A stretch of DNA of 64,000 nt, taken from positions 27,049 to 91,048 of the forward strand of contig CANSTU010000003.1 in NCBI GenBank assembly GCA_947650005.1, read 5' to 3'. The notes under the pieces were generated by a model. That model worked only from the letters and a program-made list of their open reading frames with translations, was not told where the DNA came from and searched no databases. Shown piece after piece: positions 17,072 to 24,201 of the stretch. This DNA comes from an uncultured Lachnospiraceae bacterium. Lineage in GTDB: Bacteria; Bacillota; Clostridia; Lachnospirales; Lachnospiraceae. The position numbers and the translations under genes were made by a program. Numbering within the stretch: the stretch's first letter is position 1; the number at the start of each line of letters is the position of its first letter.

Positions 17072-18820
17072 TTATTCCACATCCTGTAACGCCGCAAAAT
17101 CTTCCTCTCCTGTACGGACCTTCACGACCCTATCCACCTGGTATACAAAAATCTTTCCATCACCGATATGGCCTGTATACAATACCTTCTTGGCCGCTTC
17201 TATCACCATATCCACTGGGATTTTGCTGACTACAACCTCCACCTTTACTTTGGGCAGGAGGGTCGCATCCATTTCCACGCCGCGGTACATTTCCCCGGCG
17301 CCTTTCTGCACACCGCATCCCATAACCTGTGTGACGGTCATGCCCGTAACGCCCAGCTCGTTCATGGCCTTCTTCAAATGATCATACCGGGACAGCTTTG
17401 CGATGATGACCACCTTATGGATGTCTGCGGCGTTGACTGTCGGCATTTCTACCACCTTGACAGCGGCATCCTTCTGCGCTTTAGAGGCCTGAGCATAATC
17501 CTGCGTACCCAAATCCGTATTTTCATTCACTTCCATGGTCATCGTGTTGGAAACATCCATGATACTGAATCCGGAATAGGCAGAGGCAAGACCATGTTCA
17601 CAGGAATCCAGTCCCACAATCTCCTCCTCTTCACTTACGCGCAGCCCCACAGCCAAACGAATTGCCAGAAAAGTGACCGTAATCAGAACCACGGTCCAGG
17701 CCGCTACTGCCCCGACTCCCAGAAGCTGCAGGCCCAGCTGACGCAGGCCGCCGCCATAAAACAGGCCTACAACGCTGTCATTTCCTGGAGCTGAAGCGGT
17801 AGCGAACAATCCAACTGCGATAGTTCCCCAGATTCCGTTGAGGCAGTGTACAGCTACCGCCCCCACAGGATCATCCACATGCAGCCTATGGTCCAAGAGC
17901 CAGACGCCGAACACCACCAACAGCCCTGCCACAGCGCCGATCACCGTTGCACCCAGGGCATCCGTCACATCACAAGGGGCCGTAATGGCCACCAACCCTG
18001 CCAGAGACGCGTTTAGGCACATGGACACATCCGGTTTCTTGTACTTTATCCAGGTAAATACCATGCAGACCACGGTGGCAATGGCAGGCGCAATGGTTGT
18101 GGTGAGGAATACAGACCCCAGCTGGCTCAGAGAGGTACATGCCGCCCCGTTAAAACCGTACCAGCCCAGCCAAAGGATGAACACTCCCAGACAACCAATG
18201 GGAAGGTTATGGCCTGGAAAAGCATTTACCTTCGCCACCTTTCTGTCCTTATCCCGGGTAAACTTCCCGATCCGAGGCCCCAAGATCGCCGCACCCACCA
18301 GTGCGGAAATACCGCCCACCATATGAATTGCACAGGAACCTGCAAAATCATGGAAACCGAGCTGCGCTAGCCAGCCGCCGCCCCAAATCCAGTGCGCCTC
18401 TATAGGATAGATCAGGGCGGAAATCACGCCGGAATAGATACAATAGGACAGAAATTTCGTCCGTTCCGCCATGGCGCCGGAAACAATGGTCGCCGTGGTC
18501 GCGCAGAACACCAAGTTGAAAACAAAATTAGAAAAATCAAAGTTGGCGTAATCCGTAAAAATATCAAAGCCAGGTTTCCCGATCACCCCTGCCATATCTT
18601 CTCCCAGCAGCAGGCCAAATCCGACCAGCACAAACACCACTGTACCGATACAGAAATCCATAAGGTTTTTCATTAGGATATTTCCCGCATTCTTGGCCCT
18701 TGTAAATCCGGTCTCCACCATTGCAAACCCAGCCTGCATCCAGAATACCAGCGCTGCACCAATCAAGAACCAGACGCCGAACACTTCTCCGCTCACGACA
18801 CTCATAATCTCCTCAGACAT
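17072..18820 (-). CDS. amt: Ammonium transporter fused to a C-terminal PII (GlnK-like) domain
   Basis: This 582-aa protein has an 11-helix Amt channel (residues about 1-420; QAGFAMVETGFTRAKN, FAGSCAIHMVGGISALVGA). A linker of about 50 residues and a complete PII domain (about 470-582; KVVIIAKLSRYDHLKKAMNE, LPKVKVEVVVSKI) follow. The channel imports ammonium and the tethered PII should gate it according to 2-oxoglutarate and ATP/ADP. The T-loop reads MYRGVEMDATLLPK: Tyr46 is kept but the usual uridylylated Tyr51 is Met, so control by uridylylation is unlikely. The ATG at 18820 has GGGAG upstream behind a hairpin-SD module. A long structured leader precedes it. Confidence 0.93.
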   Translation of the reverse strand: MSEEIMSVVSGEVFGVWFLIGAALVFWMQAGFAMVETGFTRAKNAGNILMKNLMDFCIGTVVFVLVGFGLLLGEDMAGVIGKPGFDIFTDYANFDFSNFVFNLVFCATTATIVSGAMAERTKFLSYCIYSGVISALIYPIEAHWIWGGGWLAQLGFHDFAGSCAIHMVGGISALVGAAILGPRIGKFTRDKDRKVAKVNAFPGHNLPIGCLGVFILWLGWYGFNGAACTSLSQLGSVFLTTTIAPAIATVVCMVFTWIKYKKPDVSMCLNASLAGLVAITAPCDVTDALGATVIGAVAGLLVVFGVWLLDHRLHVDDPVGAVAVHCLNGIWGTIAVGLFATASAPGNDSVVGLFYGGGLRQLGLQLLGVGAVAAWTVVLITVTFLAIRLAVGLRVSEEEEIVGLDSCEHGLASAYSGFSIMDVSNTMTMEVNENTDLGTQDYAQASKAQKDAAVKVVEMPTVNAADIHKVVIIAKLSRYDHLKKAMNELGVTGMTVTQVMGCGVQKGAGEMYRGVEMDATLLPKVKVEVVVSKIPVDMVIEAAKKVLYTGHIGDGKIFVYQVDRVVKVRTGEEDFAALQDVE

Positions 18821-18886
18821 TTTTACTCCCATCTGCCCGCCTTAACGGGCCCTCAAATCAGGGAGATTGAAACGAAGTTTCAATCT
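18821..18886 (-). repeat. Hairpin-SD module ahead of amt
   Basis: This is the best-formed single copy. On the minus strand stem A is GATTGAAA-CTTCG-TTTCAATC (plus 18865-18885), then CTCCCTGATTTGAGG, stem B GCCCG/CGGGC (18835-18850), then AGATGGGAG and the start codon. CTCCC before stem B is complementary to GGGAG after it, so the Shine-Dalgarno can be buried in an extended hairpin. Confidence 0.8.
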
Positions 18887-18899
18887 TTTTCCTCCTCAT

Positions 18900-18956
18900 A
18901 GAAAGAAATGCGGAAACTCCGGGACCCTTTGCCAGTAAAAGCCCCTTTGCTCCGCA
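18900..18956 (-). terminator. Candidate attenuator hairpin in the amt leader
   Basis: On the minus strand TGCGGA and TCCGCA (plus 18951-18956 and 18909-18914) can close a loop followed by TTTCTTTCT. It lies between the junction-like element and the amt start, where a leader terminator would be expected. The stem is short, so the call is tentative. Confidence 0.35.
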
Positions 18957-19099
18957 CTTCCTTATCACGACCTGTTTCTGCCTAACGGTACAGCCAATCG
19001 AACCGTTAGGTTTCCGCACGGCGCTCCGTCCGGCCGAAACACCGCGCTCTCCCATGACGGCATGCCAGGATCTGGGAGAATGTGCGCCGTAAGGCGCGC

Positions 19100-19184
19100 C
19101 ATAAGCAACGAATGCAGCCACGCTTCATCGGTCTGCCCATCGTAAAAAGGCGCCACGGATATCCCCGCAGCGCCTTTGCTTATG
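19100..19184 (-). ncRNA. Three-way-junction leader RNA upstream of amt (riboswitch-like)
   Basis: On the minus strand CATAAGCAA (plus 19176-19184) pairs with TTGCTTATG (19100-19108) over nine bases. They enclose two hairpins: P2 AAAGGCGC/GCGCCTTT (19146-19177) and P3 GCAG(A)CC/GGCTGC (19114-19136), with TTTTACGATGG between. The fold starts almost exactly at the start site predicted from the promoter at 19191-19219. Further stems follow (CTCCCA/TGGGAG, CCTAACGGT/ACCGTTAGG), so the leader of about 365 nt is highly structured. No known riboswitch class was recognised by eye. Confidence 0.5.
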
Positions 19185-19190
19185 TATCGC

Positions 19191-19219
19191 ATCATAGCAC
19201 CGGCCTGAAACTTTGTCAA
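19191..19219 (-). promoter_or_regulatory. Strong sigma-A promoter of the amt leader
   Basis: On the minus strand TTGACA (plus 19214-19219) and TATGAT (plus 19191-19196) are 17 bp apart. It begins about 15 bp past the GH2 stop and points towards amt. The ORFs drawn across this leader (18858-19121, 18965-19219) overlap the promoter and structured RNA and were not accepted. Confidence 0.75.
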
Positions 19220-19233
19220 TGCTTTTCTAGCAA

Positions 19234-21039
19234 TTACATATAGAGCCTCCAGTAACCCACCCTTCTTTCATTGATTTCCCGGATGACCTTTGGATCCACT
19301 TTAAAGTTCCGCTCCATATCCATCAGGCCGTTGATCTCCTGCTGCACATCGCTCACCTGAGTATAGCAGAAACCGCTGACATAAGGAATTTCCTTCACCG
19401 CAGTCGTAATTTCGTCAAATCTCTTCACAAAATCTTCCTCACCCTCCACCTTATTGCCGTATCCCCAGCCGGAATCATCGTTGTTGAACGCAATACCGCC
19501 GTATTCGCTGATGATGATCGGCTGGCCCTGATAAGCGTATCCGTTCGCCATCGCCGACTTATGGAAGTTGTGGTAAACCTGTGTGGTCTGGATTCCTTCC
19601 TTACACTGTGTATATCTGGCCGCAAGGATTTTCCCTGCTTCTTCGTAATCGTGCAGAGTGATGATATCCGATACGGTATGCTCCCAGCCGTCGTTTACGA
19701 TGACCGGGCGGTGCTTATCCATACTCTTCGTCAGATGATAGACCGCCTCCGTAAAGTGCTGCTGATCCTTCCGCGTCTCCACCCTGTCAATTCCCCAGGA
19801 TTCATTGAAGGGCGTCCATGTGATGATGCAAGGATGGTTATAGTTCTGCTTAACAATTTCCATCCATTCTCTAGTAAATTCGCGAATCGCATAATCGGTA
19901 AACTGGTAGGCGGCAGCCACTTCGCTCCACACCAGCATCCCTTTCACATCACACCAGTATAGGAATCTTTCGTCCTCGGTCTTCTGGTGTTTGCGCAATC
20001 CGTTATATCCCAGCTGATGGATCTTATCGATGTCTTCGATCAGCGCTTCTTCATCCGGCGGCGTCAAATGGGAATCCTTCCAGTAACCCTGATCCAAAAT
20101 CAGACGCTGGTAAAGGGGACGGCCATTCAGCAGGATATTCGGCCCGTCGATACGGATTTCCCGCATGGCAAAGTAGGAACCTATTTCGTCCAGCGTTTTC
20201 CCGTTTTCCACCAACCGGAATTCGATGTCGTATAAAGCCGGATTCTCCGGGCTCCAGGTCTTCACGCCAGACTCGAACAGACTGGGATCCTTTCGGAATA
20301 CGCTTATCGCAGCTTCCAGATGGCTTCCGTTCACCGCCGTCATGGCCCTGTTGATGAAGTTCCCATCATAGCTGATCAGAGTTTCCACCATTAGATCGGG
20401 CCCCATCCGGTTCTCCGGCACGTCCACTTCCATTTCCAGCTCCAGAGAAAGCGTCTGCAGATTCGGCGTCATTTTCACATACGCCAGGCTCATCTTCGGC
20501 ACATACTCCGTCCATACGGTCTTCCAGATCCCTGTGGTCTGCACATACCAGCAGGCGAAGTTCTCGTTCATCCAGCGCTGCTTCCCTCTGGGCTGCTGCA
20601 TATCATAGGAATCTTCTGCCTTGACCGTCAGCTCATTCACCCCGTCCTGCACCAGATCAGTGATATCAAAGGAAAATCTGGCATAGCCGCCCCTGTGGCT
20701 GCCCGCATACCGGCCGTTCACCCAGAGCTTGGTTACAAAATCGCTCCCTTCAAAATGAATGATATAGCGGTTTTGGGAAAGCTGTCCTCCGTCCACCGTT
20801 ACCTTTTTGCGATACCACACATTGTCGTGGCGGGTTTCGTCCCCGATGCCGCTCTTCTTCGTCTCATAGGTAAAAGGCACCTGAATTTCCCTGTCGCCCG
20901 GGAAGTTTTCATACCACCTCTCCTTTTCTCCCACGTTCCCATCGTCAAACCCGAAATCCCACGTTCCGTTCAGGTTTTCCCAGTTATTCCGAACAAACTG
21001 GGGTCTGGGATAATCCTTTCTGTAGCATTTCATTTCCAT
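19234..21039 (-). CDS. Glycoside hydrolase family 2 (beta-galactosidase/beta-glucuronidase-like)
   Basis: This 601-aa enzyme has the GH2 order: an N-terminal jelly-roll sugar-binding domain (ENLNGTWDFGFDDGNVG, VWYRKKVTV), an immunoglobulin-like domain (about 175-270) and a TIM barrel. The acid/base Glu lies in TPFNESWGID and the nucleophile Glu in IISEYGG. It removes beta-linked sugars and has no signal peptide, so it should act on imported oligosaccharides. The track ORF starts 63 codons too early. The chosen ATG follows GGAGG by four bases; the next in-frame ATG, two codons later, is also possible. The adjacent ArsR-type gene may regulate it. Confidence 0.9.
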   Translation of the reverse strand: MEMKCYRKDYPRPQFVRNNWENLNGTWDFGFDDGNVGEKERWYENFPGDREIQVPFTYETKKSGIGDETRHDNVWYRKKVTVDGGQLSQNRYIIHFEGSDFVTKLWVNGRYAGSHRGGYARFSFDITDLVQDGVNELTVKAEDSYDMQQPRGKQRWMNENFACWYVQTTGIWKTVWTEYVPKMSLAYVKMTPNLQTLSLELEMEVDVPENRMGPDLMVETLISYDGNFINRAMTAVNGSHLEAAISVFRKDPSLFESGVKTWSPENPALYDIEFRLVENGKTLDEIGSYFAMREIRIDGPNILLNGRPLYQRLILDQGYWKDSHLTPPDEEALIEDIDKIHQLGYNGLRKHQKTEDERFLYWCDVKGMLVWSEVAAAYQFTDYAIREFTREWMEIVKQNYNHPCIITWTPFNESWGIDRVETRKDQQHFTEAVYHLTKSMDKHRPVIVNDGWEHTVSDIITLHDYEEAGKILAARYTQCKEGIQTTQVYHNFHKSAMANGYAYQGQPIIISEYGGIAFNNDDSGWGYGNKVEGEEDFVKRFDEITTAVKEIPYVSGFCYTQVSDVQQEINGLMDMERNFKVDPKVIREINERRVGYWRLYM

Positions 21040-21275
21040 TTTCCCTCCATTTTCCTTTTCCTCGCATTTACGCTCATCCGCATGCAGGAATCTATCCACC
21101 CTTTGACCTCGCCCGCTGTGATACTGGCTACAGTTTTGTAAAAAATATAAATGTTTTTCATGGGCTGCGGTGCTGCCATGCCTACGGTCATCCGTTTTAT
21201 AGAGCATGCGGTTTAGGTTTCTGTACAAAAAGATTTAAAAAGTTAATATACAGTATTTCTGCTTAAATCATTTTC

Positions 21276-21303
21276 ATTATACATCAATACGCTGTTTTGT
21301 CAA
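21276..21303 (-). promoter_or_regulatory. Strong sigma-A promoter of the GH2 gene
   Basis: On the minus strand consensus TTGACA (plus 21298-21303) and consensus TATAAT (plus 21276-21281) are 16 bp apart. It implies a leader of about 230 nt. Upstream the 21304-21580 gap holds a TGTCC/GGACA hairpin (21437-21468) and one palindrome; nothing else was seen. Confidence 0.7.
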
Positions 21304-21494
21304 GATATATGCCTTACGTTCCTTATCATTTATGCCAGTTTTTTATAGATACTAAGGATATTGCAACAGCATTTCTGTTATATTGAACCTTTTCTTACCA
21401 GGTCTATTCCATCATTATTGTTTGTTTACACCAAATTGTCCGAACCAGGCAGCCAGCCGGTTTGGACAGCCTTTTGTCAATTATAGCCGCCCTA

Positions 21495-21508
21495 CCCGCA
21501 TTAGCGGG
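21495..21508 (-). repeat. Isolated CCCGC/GCGGG palindrome of the dispersed family
   Basis: CCCGC-ATTA-GCGGG is preceded on the minus strand by GTGATTTACG, similar to the TGATTTGAG linker, and followed by TAGGGCGG. It is not next to a start codon, so it looks like a stranded copy. Confidence 0.4.
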
Positions 21509-21580
21509 CGTAAATCACGGTTATAAAGGGCTGCCAAGCCATTTTTGTCCTATCTTCTGTTCTGGCGCTTCCGAACGTTT

Positions 21581-22501
21581 TTAATATTCCATTGTCAGAA
21601 CGATATCCTGATTGTAATCCCCAAAGCCTTTCCCAAACAGATTGAAGCCTCCCACATACTTTGCATCCGGTTTATTTCCAATCCGCACCGTCACAAAACT
21701 TTTGGCTCCGAGCTGTAATTCTTCCACCACCGTATCCGAAATCCTCAATCCATTGAGATACGTCCCATCCCCACGCACTTCCCAGATCATCTGCATCCCA
21801 TACTGGGTGGAACCATTGGACAAGCAGATGGGGTTCAGCCGCCCCCGCCTAGAGCCGAAATCCCCCGGGCAGGTCCAGGTTCCGCAGTCCACTCCATTGA
21901 TCCACACCGTAATATCCGATTTCCACGTCTCCCGATATCCCGGCGCCTCCGAACAGATTTCCATAGATACCGAGACCCTTTTCGTTTTCATATTCTTCGG
22001 AACGCCGTTGGCAAACTTATACTCCACATATCCTGCCGACGTCCACAAAAGCCCGGCCCGCATCCGTTCCGGATAATAAAAGCAATACTCCAGATCCTCG
22101 TTCCCGATGGGGCCGTTCTCATCCCAAAGCCCGCAGGTGGGGAACACCTCGCAGCTGCTGTACGCGCCCACAGGCATTTCCGCGCTGAATACCTCATCCA
22201 CGTCCGGGTTCCTCTTCACCATATCGATGGTAATATGGTCCACCTTCCGGCTGCACAGCTTCGTGGTTCCCCTTGTGCCGGGCTGTTCCTCTATCCGGAC
22301 CAACCCGGCCTGCTCCAATATTTTCAGATGGAAAGAGGCGCTGGAAGCCGGAAGCCCCATTTTCTTTGCGATCTCTCCAATGATCATCCCGTCTTCATAG
22401 AGCAGCTTTAGGATTTCAATCCGTTCTTCGGAAGCCAGCGCCTTCCCTACCCTGCAAAGCGCCTCTGTGTCCTCTATCCTATAGTCCTTGAATTTAGCCA
22501 C
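21581..22501 (-). CDS. ArsR-type HTH regulator with a large C-terminal domain
   Basis: This 306-aa protein has an ArsR/SmtB-like winged helix in the first 90 residues (SEERIEILKLLYEDGMIIGE, SSASFHLKILEQAGLVRIEE). A C-terminal domain of about 200 aa, rich in beta-strands (WKSDITVWINGVDCGTWTCP), is not metal-binding in appearance. A lectin-like or ligand-sensing fold is plausible. Such proteins are often found beside glycosidase genes, as here beside GH2. It starts at GTG with GGGAGAAGG upstream and overlaps the end of the GNAT gene by 28 bp, so the two are probably translated from one message. Confidence 0.78.
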   Translation of the reverse strand: MAKFKDYRIEDTEALCRVGKALASEERIEILKLLYEDGMIIGEIAKKMGLPASSASFHLKILEQAGLVRIEEQPGTRGTTKLCSRKVDHITIDMVKRNPDVDEVFSAEMPVGAYSSCEVFPTCGLWDENGPIGNEDLEYCFYYPERMRAGLLWTSAGYVEYKFANGVPKNMKTKRVSVSMEICSEAPGYRETWKSDITVWINGVDCGTWTCPGDFGSRRGRLNPICLSNGSTQYGMQMIWEVRGDGTYLNGLRISDTVVEELQLGAKSFVTVRIGNKPDAKYVGGFNLFGKGFGDYNQDIVLTMEY

Positions 22502-23307
22502 AGCGTCCTTCTCCCTTCTTCCATCCCCTTTTCTGCGAATCCCAGCTGCCGAAGAATCTGGCGGGAAGCTTCGTTTCTCTCCTCCGTAAGGGCTTGTACT
22601 CCCGTAAATCCCAGTTCCCCAAACCCGTATTCCAGGATTGCCTTACACGCCTCCAGGCAATACCCTTTCCGCTGGGAACGCTTTTCCACCGCAAATCCCA
22701 GTTCCGGATAGGCCGCGCCCTCACGCCAAAAAAATCCTGCCCTGCCGATTGCCTTTCCGCTCTTTCTTTCCTCCAGCATCCATATCCCAAAGCCATAGAT
22801 CGGGTATACGTTCCGGATATACGCCGTCAGCTTCTCCCATTCTGCCTCCCTGTCCAAAGCCGGCCCCTCCGTATAAAGGGGCATATCCGGATGGGCATAG
22901 ATTTCATACAGTGCATCCAAATCCCCCTCCGTCATCTCCCGCACCCTCAGCCTTTCCGTCCTCAGGATCTCCCAGGGCTGCCCCGTGAGCCTCTGCCAGA
23001 CTTTTTTCAGGAAATCCGCATTCAAACCTCCCATGGATTCCACCGCATAAGGCGCCCGCCCAAAGCTCTCCCCCCGGTTTTCCTCCGTTAAGTACAGCAG
23101 AATACGGCAGTCCGTCCCATGACGCGCTCTCACCCTTTCGGGTCTGTCGGTGAGATACAGGCTCCCTTCCCTTTCCCCCGTCCCCGTATCCTCCCATTCC
23201 AAAGCGATCCCCTCCGCAGCCAGCTCCCTTTCTAATTCCTCCAGCGCATTCTGCTCTTCCCCTTTTCCTTCCGCCCTATCCAAATCCACAATTACCCGTT
23301 TTAACAT
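22474..23307 (-). CDS. GNAT family N-acetyltransferase
   Basis: This 277-aa protein has a C-terminal GNAT domain of the RimJ/RimL-like group (from about residue 120: TERLRVREMTEGDLDALYEI, ELGFAVEKRSQRKGYCLEAC), with the acetyl-CoA loop in RSQRKGY. The N-terminal 110 residues contain RVIVDLDRAEG and ILLYLTEENRGESF and may bind the substrate. The start at 23307 has GAGGGAG upstream and is preferred to the track start. The target amine is unknown. Confidence 0.85.
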   Translation of the reverse strand: MLKRVIVDLDRAEGKGEEQNALEELERELAAEGIALEWEDTGTGEREGSLYLTDRPERVRARHGTDCRILLYLTEENRGESFGRAPYAVESMGGLNADFLKKVWQRLTGQPWEILRTERLRVREMTEGDLDALYEIYAHPDMPLYTEGPALDREAEWEKLTAYIRNVYPIYGFGIWMLEERKSGKAIGRAGFFWREGAAYPELGFAVEKRSQRKGYCLEACKAILEYGFGELGFTGVQALTEERNEASRQILRQLGFAEKGMEEGRRTLWLNSRTIG

Positions 23308-23424
23308 TCCTATCTCCCTCTTTACGGATTCCCGCATTTCCGCTACAATAATTCCAAGGGGATCATCCCAAAATCACGCGGCCGCCATATGGATGCAGGC
23401 CGCATCAGAAAGGAAAATACTATC

Positions 23425-23946
23425 ATGGCAGCAAATCCAATCGTAACCATCACCATGGAAAACGGCGACGTAATCAAGGCCGAACTTTATCCTGAAATTG
23501 CTCCGAACACCGTCAACAATTTCATCAGCCTGATTCGGAAGAAGTTCTATGACGGCCTGATCTTCCACCGGGTCATCAAAGGATTCATGATTCAGGGCGG
23601 CGATCCGGAAGGAACCGGCATGGGCGGCCCCGGCTACTCCATCAAGGGAGAATTTACCCAAAATGGCGTCCCCAACGATTTAAAGCACACGCAGGGCGTC
23701 CTATCCATGGCCCGTTCCATGATGCCCGACTCCGCAGGCAGCCAGTTCTTCATCATGCATAAAATATCTCCCCATTTGGACGGGGCCTACGCCGCTTTTG
23801 GCAAGGTCACGGAAGGCATTGAAAACGTGAACAAGATCGCCGTCACTCCGGTGGACGGTTTCGATCGTCCGCTGGAGGCACAACGTATCCAAACCATGAC
23901 CGTGGAAACCTTCGGCGTGGATTATCCCGAACCGGAAACGGTTTGA
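23425..23946 (+). CDS. ppiB: Peptidyl-prolyl cis-trans isomerase, cyclophilin type
   Basis: This 173-aa cytoplasmic cyclophilin accelerates proline isomerisation during folding. The active-site blocks are FHRVIKGFMIQGGDPEGTG and SAGSQFFIM. The ATG at 23425 follows AAGGAAA. It stands alone on the plus strand between divergent neighbours and ends in two hairpins that can terminate transcription. Confidence 0.95.
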   Translation: MAANPIVTITMENGDVIKAELYPEIAPNTVNNFISLIRKKFYDGLIFHRVIKGFMIQGGDPEGTGMGGPGYSIKGEFTQNGVPNDLKHTQGVLSMARSMMPDSAGSQFFIMHKISPHLDGAYAAFGKVTEGIENVNKIAVTPVDGFDRPLEAQRIQTMTVETFGVDYPEPETV

Positions 23947-24093
23947 AGCCCTGTTTTTAACGTTCATATATTGTTCATACTTCTTTTAAAATTTAGTTAC
24001 CCTGAGCCCCATTTTTGGACACTTCTTCAGGGTATACTTAAGTCTATCGATTAAAGCATATTATCAACTTTTTTAAATAGCTTTTTCATAATA

Positions 24094-24130
24094 ATGCCAG
24101 GTAAGTGATTACCTGGCATCCTCCCTTTTT
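24094..24130 (+). terminator. Intrinsic terminator downstream of ppiB
   Basis: ATGCCAGGTAA and TTACCTGGCAT form an 11-bp stem with a 4-nt loop, followed after a few bases by CCTCCCTTTTT. It lies about 150 bp past the ppiB stop. Confidence 0.75.
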
Positions 24131-24156
24131 ATTGGGAACCTTTCTTTTGTCTGGAT

Positions 24157-24196
24157 GGACGTGCGGCCTTCACCCGAAAAGCCGCACGTCCGTTTT
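24157..24196. terminator. Bidirectional terminator between ppiB and the GH31 gene
   Basis: An 11-bp stem GGACGTGCGGC/GCCGCACGTCC is followed by GTTTT on the plus strand and sits six bases beyond the GH31 stop on the minus strand. It can close both convergent transcripts. Confidence 0.75.
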
Positions 24197-24201
24197 GGCA
24201 T

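Noticed and set aside
18858-19219. Two overlapping minus-strand ORFs upstream of amt
   Set aside because: They run through the amt promoter, the three-way junction and several hairpins, and neither has a recognisable domain or a start with a good ribosome site.
21437-21468. TGTCC/GGACA hairpin followed by TTTTG on the plus strand as a terminator
   Set aside because: No plus-strand gene ends there, and on the minus strand it has no U-tract. It is noted only as a hairpin.
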